Assembly (NCBI RefSeq): GCF_023277925.1
Contig: NZ_CP063832.1
Span: 5,625,501-5,689,500, forward strand
Reading direction: 5' to 3'
From: Pseudomonas entomophila
Lineage (GTDB): Bacteria; Pseudomonadota; Gammaproteobacteria; Pseudomonadales; Pseudomonadaceae
Length of the DNA stretch: 64,000 nt
This document shows positions 20,969 to 29,408 of this stretch, one piece after another. Made by a program: the position numbers and the translations under genes. How positions within the stretch are numbered: the first letter of the stretch is position 1; every line of letters starts with the position of its first letter. Below the pieces are notes generated by a model. It made no database searches. It was not told the origin of the DNA and was given only the letters and a program-made list of their open reading frames with translations.

Positions 20969-21820
20969 TCAGGAAGCCTGGGTGTCACCCTGAGGATTAT
21001 CGTCTGTCTGCAGGTTCGCGGCTTGCGTCGTCGGCAGGTTGCGGGCAATCAGGCCACGGTAGAGGGCCGCGCCCAGGCTGGCGCCGAGAATCGGTGCGAA
21101 CACCGGAACCAGGAAATACGGGATGTCGCGCCCACCCGTGAAGGCAATTTCGCCCCAGCCGGCCAGGAATGTCATCAGCTTGGGCCCGAAATCACGCGCC
21201 GGGTTCATCGCGAAGCCGGTCAACGGGCCCATGGCGCTGCCGATCACCGCGATCAGCAAGCCGATCAGCAGTGGCGCGGTGGCGCCGCGAGGCAGGCCGT
21301 TGTTGTCGTCGGTCAGGGCCATGATCACGGCCATCAGGATGGCGGTGATGATCACCTCGACCAGGAACGCCTGGCCGGTAGATAGCAACGGATGCGGGTA
21401 GGTGGAGAACACCGAGGCCAGCTCGAGGCTAGCCTGGCTGCCGCGCAGCATGTTGTGGGCCTGTTCGAAATCGAAGAACAGGTTGCTGTACAGGGTATAG
21501 ACCAGGGCGGCGCCGCAGAACGCGCCACACACCTGGGCCAGGATGAAGAACGGCAGCTTGCGTTTGTCGAAGCCGGCGAACAGGGCCAGGGCGATGCTCA
21601 CCGCTGGGTTCAGGTGCGCGCCGGAAACGCCGGCGGTCAGGTAGATCGCCATGCTCACGCCGACCCCCCAGATGATGCTGATCTCCCAGAGGCCGAAGCT
21701 AGCGCCGGCGACCTTGAGGGCAGCGACACAACCTGTGCCGAAGAAGATGAGCAGGGCGGTGCCGAGGAATTCGGCGAGGCACTGGCCGGAAAGCGTGGGT
21801 TGTCGTAGAGCAGTCGTCAT
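20969..21820 (-). CDS. glpF: Glycerol uptake facilitator GlpF
   Basis: 283 aa aquaglyceroporin (major intrinsic protein). Both half-helix signatures are present: HLNPAVS in the first repeat and MNPARDFGPK in the second. Six transmembrane helices are evident, and the N-terminus includes EFLGTALLIFFGTG. It lets glycerol diffuse across the inner membrane for trapping by GlpK. ATG 21820 has GAGG six bases upstream. The 5' leader is unusual: a terminator-like hairpin with a U-run and an AACAACAA motif precede the gene. Confidence 0.95.
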   Translation of the reverse strand: MTTALRQPTLSGQCLAEFLGTALLIFFGTGCVAALKVAGASFGLWEISIIWGVGVSMAIYLTAGVSGAHLNPAVSIALALFAGFDKRKLPFFILAQVCGAFCGAALVYTLYSNLFFDFEQAHNMLRGSQASLELASVFSTYPHPLLSTGQAFLVEVIITAILMAVIMALTDDNNGLPRGATAPLLIGLLIAVIGSAMGPLTGFAMNPARDFGPKLMTFLAGWGEIAFTGGRDIPYFLVPVFAPILGASLGAALYRGLIARNLPTTQAANLQTDDNPQGDTQAS

Positions 21821-21836
21821 TTATGACCTCGGTTTT

Positions 21837-21844
21837 TTGTTGTT
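21837..21844 (-). promoter_or_regulatory. Crc/Hfq-type motif before glpF
   Basis: AACAACAA on the minus strand is an exact AANAANAA match within CACAACAACAAAAAACC, about 17 bases before the glpF start codon and beside its Shine-Dalgarno. Glycerol genes are typical targets of catabolite repression in pseudomonads; direct binding is inferred. Confidence 0.5.
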
Positions 21845-21869
21845 GTGAGGCGCTGGGCGCTCGACAGCA

Positions 21870-21904
21870 AAAAGCCCGGAGTCTATCCCCATGGACGCCG
21901 GGCA
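21870..21904 (-). terminator. Intrinsic terminator-like hairpin inside the glpF leader
   Basis: On the minus strand GCCCGG-c-GTC and GAC-t-CCGGGC pair around a ten-base loop and are followed at once by TTTTT. It sits 50 bases upstream of the glpF start codon with no minus-strand gene before it, so it is either an attenuator of glpF or the end of a short leader RNA. Confidence 0.6.
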
Positions 21905-21979
21905 GGTACGGGAAGTGCACCTTATAGGTGCACCATTTATTCACAAACGAAAAAATATAGACAAGAAACGCTGATGTCA

Positions 21980-21999
21980 AAGGTCGAAAATGAACGTTC
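21980..21999. promoter_or_regulatory. GlpR-like operator upstream of glpF
   Basis: The minus strand reads CGTTCATTTTCGACC, matching 11 of 15 positions of the glpD operator core (TGTTCGTTTTCGAAA), inside a GGTCGA/TCGACC palindrome. It lies about 160 bases upstream of glpF. Confidence 0.5.
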
Positions 22000-22126
22000 G
22001 ACCACAATCTGACTGCCGCGCCGCACAGCGAACATTCGGCCACTGCTCAAGCCTGGGGCTTATGCTGGTTAGTCGGGTGGATTTGCCCTAGAGTAGCCGG
22101 CGACCCGTGACCGCCTGGAGCCATTG

Positions 22127-22597
22127 ATGACCCCTGCCCTGGACCTGCTGAAGAAGGCGCGCGCCGAGCACCGTGTGCACAGTTACGAACATGATCCGAA
22201 AACCGCTTCCTACGGCCTGGAGGCCGCGGAAAAGCTGGGGCTCGATCCACTTCGGGTGTTCAAGACCCTATTGGCCAGCAGCGAGAAAGGGGAGTTGCTG
22301 GTGGCAGTGGTGCCAGTGGTCGGCACGCTGGACCTCAAGGCCCTGGCCCATGCCGCCGGGGTGAAGAAATGCGAAATGGCCGACCCGCAGGCTGCCCAGC
22401 GTGCGACTGGCTACCTGGTGGGTGGCATCAGCCCATTGGGGCAGAAGAAGCGCTTGCGCACGTTCATTGACCAGTCGGCGCAACACCATGAAACCATTCA
22501 TGTGAGCGCTGGGCGTCGGGGGCTGGAAGTGGAGCTGGCCGGGTCGGTGCTTGCCGCCCATACCCAAGCCCAGTTCGCCGAAATCGGTCGCCTGTAG
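22127..22597 (+). CDS. ybaK: Cys-tRNA(Pro) deacylase YbaK
   Basis: 156 aa of the YbaK/EbsC family, which hydrolyses mischarged Cys-tRNA(Pro) made by prolyl-tRNA synthetase. Family features are visible: HSYEHDP near the N-terminus, the conserved Lys in VFKTLLA, and the GGISPLGQKKRLRTFID substrate-site segment. ATG 22127 is chosen with GGAG six bases upstream; a TTG just before it is less likely. The stop codon lies inside a REP palindrome that doubles as the end of the transcript. Confidence 0.9.
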   Translation: MTPALDLLKKARAEHRVHSYEHDPKTASYGLEAAEKLGLDPLRVFKTLLASSEKGELLVAVVPVVGTLDLKALAHAAGVKKCEMADPQAAQRATGYLVGGISPLGQKKRLRTFIDQSAQHHETIHVSAGRRGLEVELAGSVLAAHTQAQFAEIGRL

Positions 22598-22620
22598 GAG
22601 CCGGCAAGCCGGCTCCTACA
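22593..22620. repeat. Compact REP palindrome overlapping the ybaK stop
   Basis: TGTAGGAGCCGGC-AA-GCCGGCTCCTACA is a perfect 13-bp inverted repeat with a 2-base centre. It covers the ybaK stop codon and lies between two convergent genes, so it could terminate both. Confidence 0.9.
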
Positions 22621-22625
22621 GGGAC

Positions 22626-23735
22626 TCAGTGCGCTGAACTGTAGCGGCGTACGCCGTTTTCCTGGCGTGCCAGTTGGGCCGCTACGCTGCCAGGCACCGG
22701 AAACAACACCAGGTGATCAGCCGCCACGGCGATACCGACATCCTGGCCGACCTGGTGGTCGATGTGGCTGGGGAAGATAGCCTCGAGCTGGCTGCCGGTG
22801 GCCAGTTGCAGGCGGTACAAGGTCGAAGCGCCCAGGAAACTCTTGCCGACGATCTGCGCACGCAGCTCGCTGTCGGGCGCGTGGAGAATGTCGTCCGGGC
22901 GCAGCAGCACATCCACCGAGCTGCCCAGGGCCATGGTGTAGGCGCGATTGCCACGCAGCTCGCCGAGCTCGGTGATCACCGCGTCATGGCTGCTCATCTG
23001 GCCACGAATGAAATAGCCCTGGCCGATGAAGCTGGCAACAAAGGGGGTCTGTGGTTCGTGGTACAGGTTGTAGGGCGTGTCCCACTGCTCGAGGCGGCCT
23101 TCCTTGAATACGCCGACGTGGTCACTGACGGCAAAGGCTTCTTCCTGGTCATGGGTGACCAGGATGGCGCTGGTGCCACGGCTCTTGAGAATATCGCGCA
23201 CTTCATGGCTGAGGCGTCGGCGCAGTTCCACGTCGAGGTTGGAGAACGGTTCGTCGAGTAGCAGCAGCTGTGGCTCGGGTGCCAGGGCGCGGGCCAGCGC
23301 CACGCGTTGCTGCTGGCCGCCGGACAGTTCGTGCGGGTAGCGCCCGCCGAGGCCGCCGAGCTTGACCAGTTCGAGCATCTCTTCGACGACTTGCGCCTGG
23401 CGTGGGTGCTTGCCAATGCCGAAGGCGATGTTCTGCGCCACGGTGAGGTGGGGGAACAGCGCATAGTCCTGGAACACCATGCCGATTCGGCGTTTTTCCG
23501 GTGCCAGGGTGAACCCTGCGCGGGATATGACCTCGCCAGCCAGCTGGATCTCGCCTTCGTGCACCGGCTCGAAGCCGGCGATGGCGCGAAGTGTGGTGGT
23601 CTTGCCGCAACCGGAAGACCCCAGCAGGCAACCGATGTCGCCTGCGTTCAGGTGCAGGTTGAGGTTCTGGACGATGCGCTGGTCGCCATAGCCGCAGGCG
23701 AGGTTGCGCAGGTTGAGCAGTAGGGGTTGACTCAT
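22626..23735 (-). CDS. ABC transporter ATPase, Fe3+/polyamine (FbpC/PotA-like) type
   Basis: 369 aa: an ATPase domain (Walker [16 protein letters not shown]-loop [10 protein letters not shown], signature ELSGGQQQR, Walker [13 protein letters not shown], switch His in VTHDQEEA) plus a C-terminal TOBE-like domain (about 240-369). The sequence is of the iron(III) importer class (FbpC-like). No permease or binding protein is adjacent, so this is an orphan ATPase. Its start overlaps the argF stop by ATGA, so translation is coupled to arginine synthesis, an unexplained but apparently conserved arrangement in Pseudomonas. Confidence 0.85.
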   Translation of the reverse strand: MSQPLLLNLRNLACGYGDQRIVQNLNLHLNAGDIGCLLGSSGCGKTTTLRAIAGFEPVHEGEIQLAGEVISRAGFTLAPEKRRIGMVFQDYALFPHLTVAQNIAFGIGKHPRQAQVVEEMLELVKLGGLGGRYPHELSGGQQQRVALARALAPEPQLLLLDEPFSNLDVELRRRLSHEVRDILKSRGTSAILVTHDQEEAFAVSDHVGVFKEGRLEQWDTPYNLYHEPQTPFVASFIGQGYFIRGQMSSHDAVITELGELRGNRAYTMALGSSVDVLLRPDDILHAPDSELRAQIVGKSFLGASTLYRLQLATGSQLEAIFPSHIDHQVGQDVGIAVAADHLVLFPVPGSVAAQLARQENGVRRYSSAH

Positions 23736-24652
23736 GCGTGGTGGTAAGCCGGTTCTACAAGGAATTCCAGGAGGGCCTTCTGTGCATGCAGGCGGTTCTC
23801 AGCCTCGTCCCAGGCGACCGAGCGTGGGTCGTCGAGCAGGTCCTGGCTGATCTCCTCGCCACGGTGGGCGGGCAGGCAGTGCATGAACAGGGCATCGGGT
23901 GCCGCCAGGTCAAGTAGTTCTCGGGTGACCTGGTAAGGCGCGAAATGCGCCAGGCGCCGTGCAGTTTCCTCTTCCTGGCCCATGGAAGTCCAGACATCCG
24001 TGGTGACTAGGTGGGCGCCGCGCACGGCCTCCTTGGGGTCACGGATGATCTGCACGTGCTCGCCACCCAGTTGCAGGAAGCGAGGATCGGGCTCGTACCC
24101 TTCGGGGCAGGCGATGCGCAGCTGGAAGTCGAACTGCACAGCGGCCTCGATATAGGAGTTGCACATGTTGAAGCCATCGCCGATCCAGGTCACGGTCTTG
24201 CCTTGGATCGAGCCGCGGTGCTCCATGAATGTCTGCATGTCGGCCAGCAACTGGCAGGGGTGCGACTCGTCCGAAAGACCATTGATCACCGGCACCTTAG
24301 AGTGGGCGGCGAATTCGGTGAGGGTGCTGTGGGCGTGGGTGCGGATCATCACCGCATCGACCATGCTCGACAGTACGATGGCGCTGTCGGCGATGGGTTC
24401 GCCACGGCCCAGCTGCGTGTCGCGGGGCGACAGGAAGATGGCCTGGCCGCCGAGCTGGATCATGCCGGCTTCGAAGGATACGCGAGTACGGGTGGAGGAC
24501 TTCTCGAAGATCATCCCCAGCACGCGGCTCTTCAACGGCTCGAACAATACGCCGCGCTTGCGCAGGTCCTTCAGCTCGATGCCTCGACGGATCACGCCGA
24601 GCAGTTCGTCAGCAGTGAAATCCATCAGGGAGAGAAAGTGCCTTGCGCTCAT
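23732..24652 (-). CDS. argF: Anabolic ornithine carbamoyltransferase ArgF
   Basis: 306 aa enzyme joining ornithine and carbamoyl phosphate to make citrulline in arginine synthesis. Carbamoyl-phosphate binding STRTR is at 53-57, followed by the HPCQ motif, the ornithine loop [11 protein letters not shown] and the HCLP motif near residue 260. The promoter region carries an ArgR-type direct repeat, as expected for the anabolic form; the catabolic ArcB type is usually longer (about 336 aa). The next gene overlaps by 4 bp. Confidence 0.95.
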   Translation of the reverse strand: MSARHFLSLMDFTADELLGVIRRGIELKDLRKRGVLFEPLKSRVLGMIFEKSSTRTRVSFEAGMIQLGGQAIFLSPRDTQLGRGEPIADSAIVLSSMVDAVMIRTHAHSTLTEFAAHSKVPVINGLSDESHPCQLLADMQTFMEHRGSIQGKTVTWIGDGFNMCNSYIEAAVQFDFQLRIACPEGYEPDPRFLQLGGEHVQIIRDPKEAVRGAHLVTTDVWTSMGQEEETARRLAHFAPYQVTRELLDLAAPDALFMHCLPAHRGEEISQDLLDDPRSVAWDEAENRLHAQKALLEFLVEPAYHHA

Positions 24653-25015
24653 GATTGACTACCTTATCTGCAACGGTGTGCAGGTCGACCGTATGGTTTT
24701 TTTGACAACGGGGGTGACCTGCGGCGTAAACCGCACGGGGCGGACGGAATAGGGAAAGGCGCAATACTATAATTAAATGTCGCCTCAAACCAAGAGGGGA
24801 AACAGCGGCTCTGTATCAGAGGGTGTCGCAAGCCCTTGGAACCAGACTGTTTTTTATTTGCTACAGAGGTTGTACACGGCTCGGCGAGGCTTTGGCAAAC
24901 CCGCCGTCGCGAATCGTGCGCCTGATGTCGCCCGATTCACGGCACGAACCTCGCTGGCATGCCTGTGGCAGGCAGCGCATAGTCGTTCATCCAGAACAAC
25001 AAGGCAGAGGCGGCC
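24653..25015. other. Divergent argF / molybdopterin oxidoreductase promoter region
   Basis: This 363-base spacer holds the argF promoter with its ArgR operator (24757-24793, annotated separately). A minus-strand -10 TATAGT at about 24765 lies 16 bases from a possible -35 TTGGTT. The rest, nearer the oxidoreductase, shows no gene; AGAGG precedes its start codon. Confidence 0.55.
24757..24793. promoter_or_regulatory. ArgR operator at argF
   Basis: Two direct half-sites fit the Pseudomonas ArgR pattern TGTCGC-N8-AA: a degenerate AGGCGC-N8-AA, then after five bases an exact TGTCGC-N8-AA. The 21-base register is identical to that at argG. The site covers the predicted -10 of argF, suiting repression by arginine. 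Confidence 0.75.
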
Positions 25016-27124
25016 ATGACCAAGACCCTGCATCACCGAGCCTGTCACCTGTGCGAGGCCATCTGTGGCCTGAGCATCGAAGTCACCCATGAAGACGACG
25101 GGCGGGCGCGTATCAGTTCGATCAAGGGCGACCCGCAGGACTCATTCAGCCGTGGGCATATCTGCCCCAAGGCGGTCGCCCTGCAGGATATCCAGGAAGA
25201 CCCCGATCGCTTGCGCCAGCCCCATCGACGTATCGGCGACCAATGGCAGGCGATTGGCTGGGACGAGGCTTTCGAGCTTGCCGCAGAACGACTGTGGGCG
25301 GTCCAGCAGGCTCATGGGCGCAATGCCGTGGCGGTGTACCAAGGCAACCCCAGCGTGCACAATTATGGCTTGATGACCCACAGCAACTACTTCCTCGGGC
25401 TACTCAAGACGCGCAATCGATTTTCTGCCACCTCAGTGGACCAACTACCGCAGCACCTGATCAGCCACCTGATGTACGGGCATGGCTTGCTGTTGCCGAT
25501 CCCGGACATCGATCACACCGACTTCATGCTCATACTGGGTGGCAACCCATTGGCCTCCAACGGCAGCATCATGACTGTGCCAGATGTGGAGAAACGTCTG
25601 AAGGCGTTGAAGGCCAGGGGAGGGCGCCTGGTGGTGGTCGATCCTCGTCGCAGCGAGACGGCGGCAATGGCCGACACGCACCTGTTCGTCCGCCCCGGTG
25701 GAGATGCGGCGTTGTTGTGCGGCGTGTTGCATACACTGTTCGCGGAAGGCCTGGGCCGCAGTTCGCACTTGCCGGTCAACGGGTTGGAGCAGGTGCGTGA
25801 AGCCATCGCTCCCTTCGACGCTGGCACCATGAGTGCGTTGTGTGGCGTCGCGCAGGACGACATCCGTCGGCTGGCGCGTGACTTCGCCGCAGCCGAGAGG
25901 GCCGTGTGCTATGGCCGGATGGGTGTTTCCACCCAGGCGTTCGGTTCGCTGTGTCACTGGCTGGTGCAATTGATCAACCTGGTCACCGGCAACCTCGACC
26001 GCGAAGGGGGCGCCTTGTGTACCGAGCCTGCGGTGGATCTGGTCGCCAGCATCTCGGGTGGGCATTTCAACCTGTGGCAGAGCCGGGTTTCCGGGTTGCC
26101 GGAGTATGGAGGTGAGTTGCCGGTTTCGGCCTTGATGGAGGAAATCTTCGAGCCTGGCGAGGGGCAGGTGCGGGCGCTGGTGACAGTGGCCGGCAACCCG
26201 GTGCTGTCCACGCCCAACGGTCGGCGCCTGGACGACGCGTTGGCGGGGCTCGACTTCATGCTCAGCATCGATCTGTACATCAATGAGACCACCCGTCATG
26301 CGGACCTGATCCTGCCCTCAACCTCAGCGCTGGAAAACGACCACTACGATTCCACGTTCAATCTCCTGGCAGTGCGCAATGTCACCCGTTTCAACCGGGC
26401 GATCCTGCCCAAGCCGGAAGGTGCCTTGCATGACTGGGAGATTTTCGTTGGTTTGGCGCAGGCTTTCGCCAAGCGGGCGCAGGTCGAACTCAAGGCGACA
26501 CTCCCGCCGGCACAGATGATCGACATCGCCCTGCGCAAGGGGCGTCATGGCGACTTGTCGCCGCTGCAGTTGTCCGTGCAGGCGCTCGACCAGCATCCCC
26601 ATGGCCTGGACCTGGGGCCGCTGCGGCCGAACCTTGCAGCGCGCCTGGGCACGGCCAGCCGGGCGGTTGAGGCGGCGCCTGCGGTTCTGCTCGCCGACTT
26701 GCAGCGGCTTGCCCGGCAGGCGCCGCTCGCCCCTGGGCAACTGCTGCTGATCGGCCGTCGCCATGTGCGCAGCAACAATTCATGGATGCACAACTTCCAC
26801 CGGCTGGTGAAAGGCAAGCCACGCCATCAATTGCTGATGCACCCGGATGACTTGCACCTGCGGCAATTGCAGGACGGCCAGACCGTTCGAGTGCGTTCGC
26901 GTACCGGTGTGCTCGAAGTGCAGGTTCAGGCCAGCGAAGAGATGATGCCAGGCGTGGTCAGCCTGCCCCACGGCTACGGCCATGCCCGCCAGGGCGCGCA
27001 GTTGCAGATCGCCAGTGCGCAGCCCGGCGTCAGTGCCAACGACCTGACCGACGAGCACCTGCGCGACGGTGTTTCCGGCAATGCCGCACTCAATGGTGTG
27101 CCGGTGGAGGTGGAAGCCGCCTGA
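25016..27124 (+). CDS. Molybdopterin-dependent oxidoreductase, 702 aa
   Basis: A DMSO-reductase-superfamily catalytic subunit. An N-terminal [4Fe-4S] site is formed by Cys10, Cys13, Cys17 and Cys50. Central domains bind the bis-MGD cofactor (LGGNPLASNGS, VVDPRRSETA, and ETTRHADLILPSTS). The C-terminal cofactor domain includes GRRHVRSNNSWMHN. There is no signal peptide, so it is cytoplasmic. The segment where formate dehydrogenases carry Cys or Sec reads SATSVDQLPQ, so the metal ligand is not Cys. No electron-transfer subunit is adjacent. The substrate is unknown. Confidence 0.85.
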   Translation: MTKTLHHRACHLCEAICGLSIEVTHEDDGRARISSIKGDPQDSFSRGHICPKAVALQDIQEDPDRLRQPHRRIGDQWQAIGWDEAFELAAERLWAVQQAHGRNAVAVYQGNPSVHNYGLMTHSNYFLGLLKTRNRFSATSVDQLPQHLISHLMYGHGLLLPIPDIDHTDFMLILGGNPLASNGSIMTVPDVEKRLKALKARGGRLVVVDPRRSETAAMADTHLFVRPGGDAALLCGVLHTLFAEGLGRSSHLPVNGLEQVREAIAPFDAGTMSALCGVAQDDIRRLARDFAAAERAVCYGRMGVSTQAFGSLCHWLVQLINLVTGNLDREGGALCTEPAVDLVASISGGHFNLWQSRVSGLPEYGGELPVSALMEEIFEPGEGQVRALVTVAGNPVLSTPNGRRLDDALAGLDFMLSIDLYINETTRHADLILPSTSALENDHYDSTFNLLAVRNVTRFNRAILPKPEGALHDWEIFVGLAQAFAKRAQVELKATLPPAQMIDIALRKGRHGDLSPLQLSVQALDQHPHGLDLGPLRPNLAARLGTASRAVEAAPAVLLADLQRLARQAPLAPGQLLLIGRRHVRSNNSWMHNFHRLVKGKPRHQLLMHPDDLHLRQLQDGQTVRVRSRTGVLEVQVQASEEMMPGVVSLPHGYGHARQGAQLQIASAQPGVSANDLTDEHLRDGVSGNAALNGVPVEVEAA

Positions 27125-27135
27125 GGATCGGCAAG

Positions 27136-27157
27136 GCCGAGCACGCCGCTCGGCTTT
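27136..27157 (+). terminator. Weak hairpin after the oxidoreductase gene
   Basis: GCCGAG/CTCGGC stem with a short loop, followed by TTT. It lies 12 bases past the stop codon and before grxD. Confidence 0.4.
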
Positions 27158-27215
27158 CCGCTACAATGCGCCACCGTGCCGACGATCACGTCGGAAAGTT
27201 CAGCCGAGGTGCTTC

Positions 27216-27551
27216 ATGGATATCATCGAAACAATCAAAGAGCAGATCGCCAACAACACCATTCTGCTTTACATGAAAGGCTCGCCGAATGCCCCGCAGT
27301 GCGGCTTCTCGGCCAAGGCGGCGCAAGCCGTGATGGGTTGTGGCGAGAAGTTCGCCTACGTCGACATCCTGCAGAACCCGGAAATCCGCGCCAACCTGCC
27401 CAAGTACGCCAACTGGCCGACTTTCCCGCAACTGTGGGTTGCCGGTGAACTGGTCGGTGGCAGCGACATCATGAGCGAGATGTTCGCCAACGGCGAACTG
27501 CAGACCCTGATCAAGGAAGCTGCCGCCAAGGCCAAGGCTTCCGAGGCCTGA
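27216..27551 (+). CDS. grxD: Monothiol glutaredoxin GrxD (Grx4)
   Basis: 111 aa. The CGFS active site (Cys29-Ser32) preceded by MKGSPNAPQ identifies the monothiol class, which binds and passes on [2Fe-2S] clusters with glutathione, often with BolA. WPTFPQLWVAGELVGGSD supplies the glutathione-binding cis-Pro and GG motifs. ATG 27216 has GAGG upstream and gives the normal family length; longer in-frame starts have no support. Its neighbour is bacterioferritin, an iron-homeostasis context. Confidence 0.95.
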   Translation: MDIIETIKEQIANNTILLYMKGSPNAPQCGFSAKAAQAVMGCGEKFAYVDILQNPEIRANLPKYANWPTFPQLWVAGELVGGSDIMSEMFANGELQTLIKEAAAKAKASEA

Positions 27552-27568
27552 TCCGGTCCTTGCACACA

Positions 27569-27600
27569 AAAAGCCCCGCGATTGCGGGGCTTTTTGTTTT
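27569..27600. terminator. Bidirectional terminator between grxD and bfr
   Basis: AAAAAGCCCCGC-GATT-GCGGGGCTTTTT is a strong stem with A/T runs on both sides, between the converging grxD and bfr genes. Confidence 0.92.
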
Positions 27601-27633
27601 CTGAATTGATTCGGTGGGTGCCCTTGTAGGCGC

Positions 27634-28107
27634 TTATTCTTCGCCCATCTGCGATTGCAGGTAGTTCTCGATGCCGATCTTGTCGATCAGGCCTAACTGA
27701 GTCTCCAGCCAGTCGATGTGCTCTTCCTCGGATTCGAGGATGTCTTCAAGCAGTTCACGAGAGCCGAAGTCACCGGCGGTCTCGCAATGGGCGATGGCAG
27801 CCTTGAGGTCGGCGTGGCCCTTCTTCTCGATCTTCAGATCGCACTCGAGCATCTCTTTGGTGTGCTCGCCGATCAGCAGCTTGCCCAGGTCCTGAACGTT
27901 GGGGATGCCTTCGAGGAAGAGAATACGCTTGATCAGTTTGTCAGCGTGCTTCATCTCGTCGATGGATTCCTTGTACTCGTGCTTGCCAAGCTTGTTCAGG
28001 CCCCAATCTTCGTACATGCGCGCATGCAGGAAGTACTGGTTGATTGCGACCAGCTCGTTTCCGAGGATCTTGTTGAGATGCTGGATGACGCTTACGTCGC
28101 CTTTCAT
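27634..28107 (-). CDS. bfr: Bacterioferritin
   Basis: 157 aa four-helix ferritin subunit. All ferroxidase ligands are present (Glu18, Glu51, His54, Glu94, Glu127, His130), with the haem ligand Met52. ATG 28107 is chosen with AGGA seven bases upstream; the reading frame is open 69 bases further up but has no ribosome site. Twenty-four subunits form a shell that stores Fe3+. Synteny with grxD, bfd and the peroxiredoxin matches BfrB of P. aeruginosa, whose iron is released by Bfd, encoded next to it here. Confidence 0.95.
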   Translation of the reverse strand: MKGDVSVIQHLNKILGNELVAINQYFLHARMYEDWGLNKLGKHEYKESIDEMKHADKLIKRILFLEGIPNVQDLGKLLIGEHTKEMLECDLKIEKKGHADLKAAIAHCETAGDFGSRELLEDILESEEEHIDWLETQLGLIDKIGIENYLQSQMGEE

Positions 28108-28263
28108 GATGGGGTCCTGCCCTATGGAAGTTGAGTCAATGAATACAAGTTTGAGCCTGGCTACCCCCTGTGTCAAACCTAAGTTATTGAATAATAAGTG
28201 AAATTTAATCGGAATAAGAATGTTTGTGAACCGCGTTATGGCGCTAACTTATTGAATTGCAGG

Positions 28264-28292
28264 AATAAAAAAACCGGACGCGAGGTCCGGTT
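28264..28292 (-). terminator. Intrinsic terminator of bfd
   Basis: On the minus strand AACCGGAC and GTCCGGTT pair around a short loop, followed by TTTTTTTATT. It lies 18 bases after the bfd stop codon. Confidence 0.9.
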
Positions 28293-28309
28293 CTTCAAAT
28301 TCTGTTTTG

Positions 28310-28531
28310 TTACGCCGCGTTGAATTCAACGGGGTAGGGCAGCACGGTCTGTTGGCTGAGTTGCAGCTCGGTCAGGGTTTCACGCACCACCTGCTTGGCG
28401 AGGCAGGCGCACTTGCCACATTGGCTGGCGACATTGGTGGTGGCTCGAACTTCCTTGTAGCTGCAGCATCCTTCGTAGATCGCATCGCGGATCTGTCCGT
28501 CGGTGACACCGACACAGAGACACACATACAT
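28310..28531 (-). CDS. bfd: Bacterioferritin-associated ferredoxin Bfd
   Basis: 73 aa [2Fe-2S] protein with ligands Cys4, Cys6, Cys38 and Cys41, the exact spacing known for P. aeruginosa Bfd. It docks at haem sites on bacterioferritin and passes electrons inward to mobilise stored iron. It has its own terminator and a Fur-like site about 40 bases before the start, consistent with induction under iron limitation, while bfr downstream is a separate unit. Confidence 0.95.
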   Translation of the reverse strand: MYVCLCVGVTDGQIRDAIYEGCCSYKEVRATTNVASQCGKCACLAKQVVRETLTELQLSQQTVLPYPVEFNAA

Positions 28532-28569
28532 AAGGGCTAACCATCGCGGGTTGAGTCGATGGGTTGGAG

Positions 28570-28588
28570 AGTAATGGTAATGAGAATG
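28570..28588. promoter_or_regulatory. Fur-like box upstream of bfd
   Basis: AGTAATGGTAATGAGAATG matches 12 of 19 positions of the Fur consensus GATAATGATAATCATTATC. It lies 39 bases upstream of the bfd start codon, where repression under iron sufficiency would be expected. Confidence 0.55.
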
Positions 28589-28744
28589 CTTGTCAAAGCA
28601 CTTTCTGAAAGGGCCGCCCTTGAGCGACCGGTGGTAGAGATTCGGCCTGTCACCCTAAGCCGTGTATGATGGTCGGCCTTTGTCGGATTCCGGGTGGGCT
28701 TGTCTCATCCGGACAAGGTTTTACCCCTCATCAGGAGAAATCGA

Positions 28745-29347
28745 ATGAGTGTACTCGTAGGCAAAAAAGCCCCTGACTTCACCGTACCGGCCGTGCTGGG
28801 CAACGGCGAGATCGTCGACAGCTTCAACCTGGCCTCGGCCATCAAGGGCAAGTACGGCCTGGTGTTCTTCTACCCGCTGGACTTCACCTTCGTCTGCCCG
28901 TCCGAGCTGATCGCCCTGGACCACCGCATCCCTGACTTCCAGGCGCGCAACGTGGAAGTGATCGGCGTGTCGATCGACTCGCACTTCACCCACAACGCCT
29001 GGCGTAACACCCCGGTCAACAACGGTGGCATCGGCCAGGTCAAGTACACCTTGGCTGCCGACATGACCCACGAAATCTGCAAGGCCTACGACGTCGAGTC
29101 CGAAGGCGGCGTGGCCTTCCGTGGTGCCTTCCTGATCGATACCAACGGTGTTGTCCGTTCGCAGATCGTCAACGACCTGCCGCTGGGTCGCAACATGGAC
29201 GAGCTGCTGCGTCTGGTCGATGCCCTGCAATTCCATGAAGAGCACGGTGAAGTCTGCCCGGCCAACTGGAAGAAAGGCGACAAGGGCATGAATGCTTCGC
29301 CGGAAGGTGTCGCGGCTTACCTGAGCGAGAACGCTGGCAAGCTGTAA
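28745..29347 (+). CDS. Typical 2-Cys peroxiredoxin (AhpC/TSA family)
   Basis: 200 aa. The peroxidatic Cys51 lies in FYPLDFTFVCPSE and the resolving Cys171 in EVCPANW, so this is a typical 2-Cys enzyme reducing hydrogen peroxide and organic peroxides. ATG 28745 is preceded by CAGGAG. It is divergent from bfd. Its location in an iron-storage cluster mirrors PA3529 of P. aeruginosa and suggests protection during iron loading; that is inference. No dedicated AhpF-type reductase is adjacent. Confidence 0.92.
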   Translation: MSVLVGKKAPDFTVPAVLGNGEIVDSFNLASAIKGKYGLVFFYPLDFTFVCPSELIALDHRIPDFQARNVEVIGVSIDSHFTHNAWRNTPVNNGGIGQVKYTLAADMTHEICKAYDVESEGGVAFRGAFLIDTNGVVRSQIVNDLPLGRNMDELLRLVDALQFHEEHGEVCPANWKKGDKGMNASPEGVAAYLSENAGKL

Positions 29348-29360
29348 TTGCCACGCGAAT

Positions 29361-29393
29361 AAAAAAACCGGCCTTCGTGGCCGGTTTTTTTTG
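29361..29393. terminator. Bidirectional terminator between peroxiredoxin and rnt
   Basis: AAAAAAACCGGCC-TTCG-TGGCCGGTTTTTTTT: a tetraloop hairpin with A and T runs on either side, between convergent genes. Confidence 0.93.
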
Positions 29394-29408
29394 TTTCAAG
29401 CTGTCAGC

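Larger units (their letters stand above)
21821..22126. other. Divergent glpF-ybaK regulatory region
   Basis: This 306-base spacer contains, from the glpF side: an A/C-rich Crc-like motif, a terminator-like hairpin, an A/T-rich stretch (21935-21965) suited to a promoter, and a GlpR-like site near 21980. GGAG at 22117-22120 serves the ybaK start. No ORF is supported. Confidence 0.6.
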
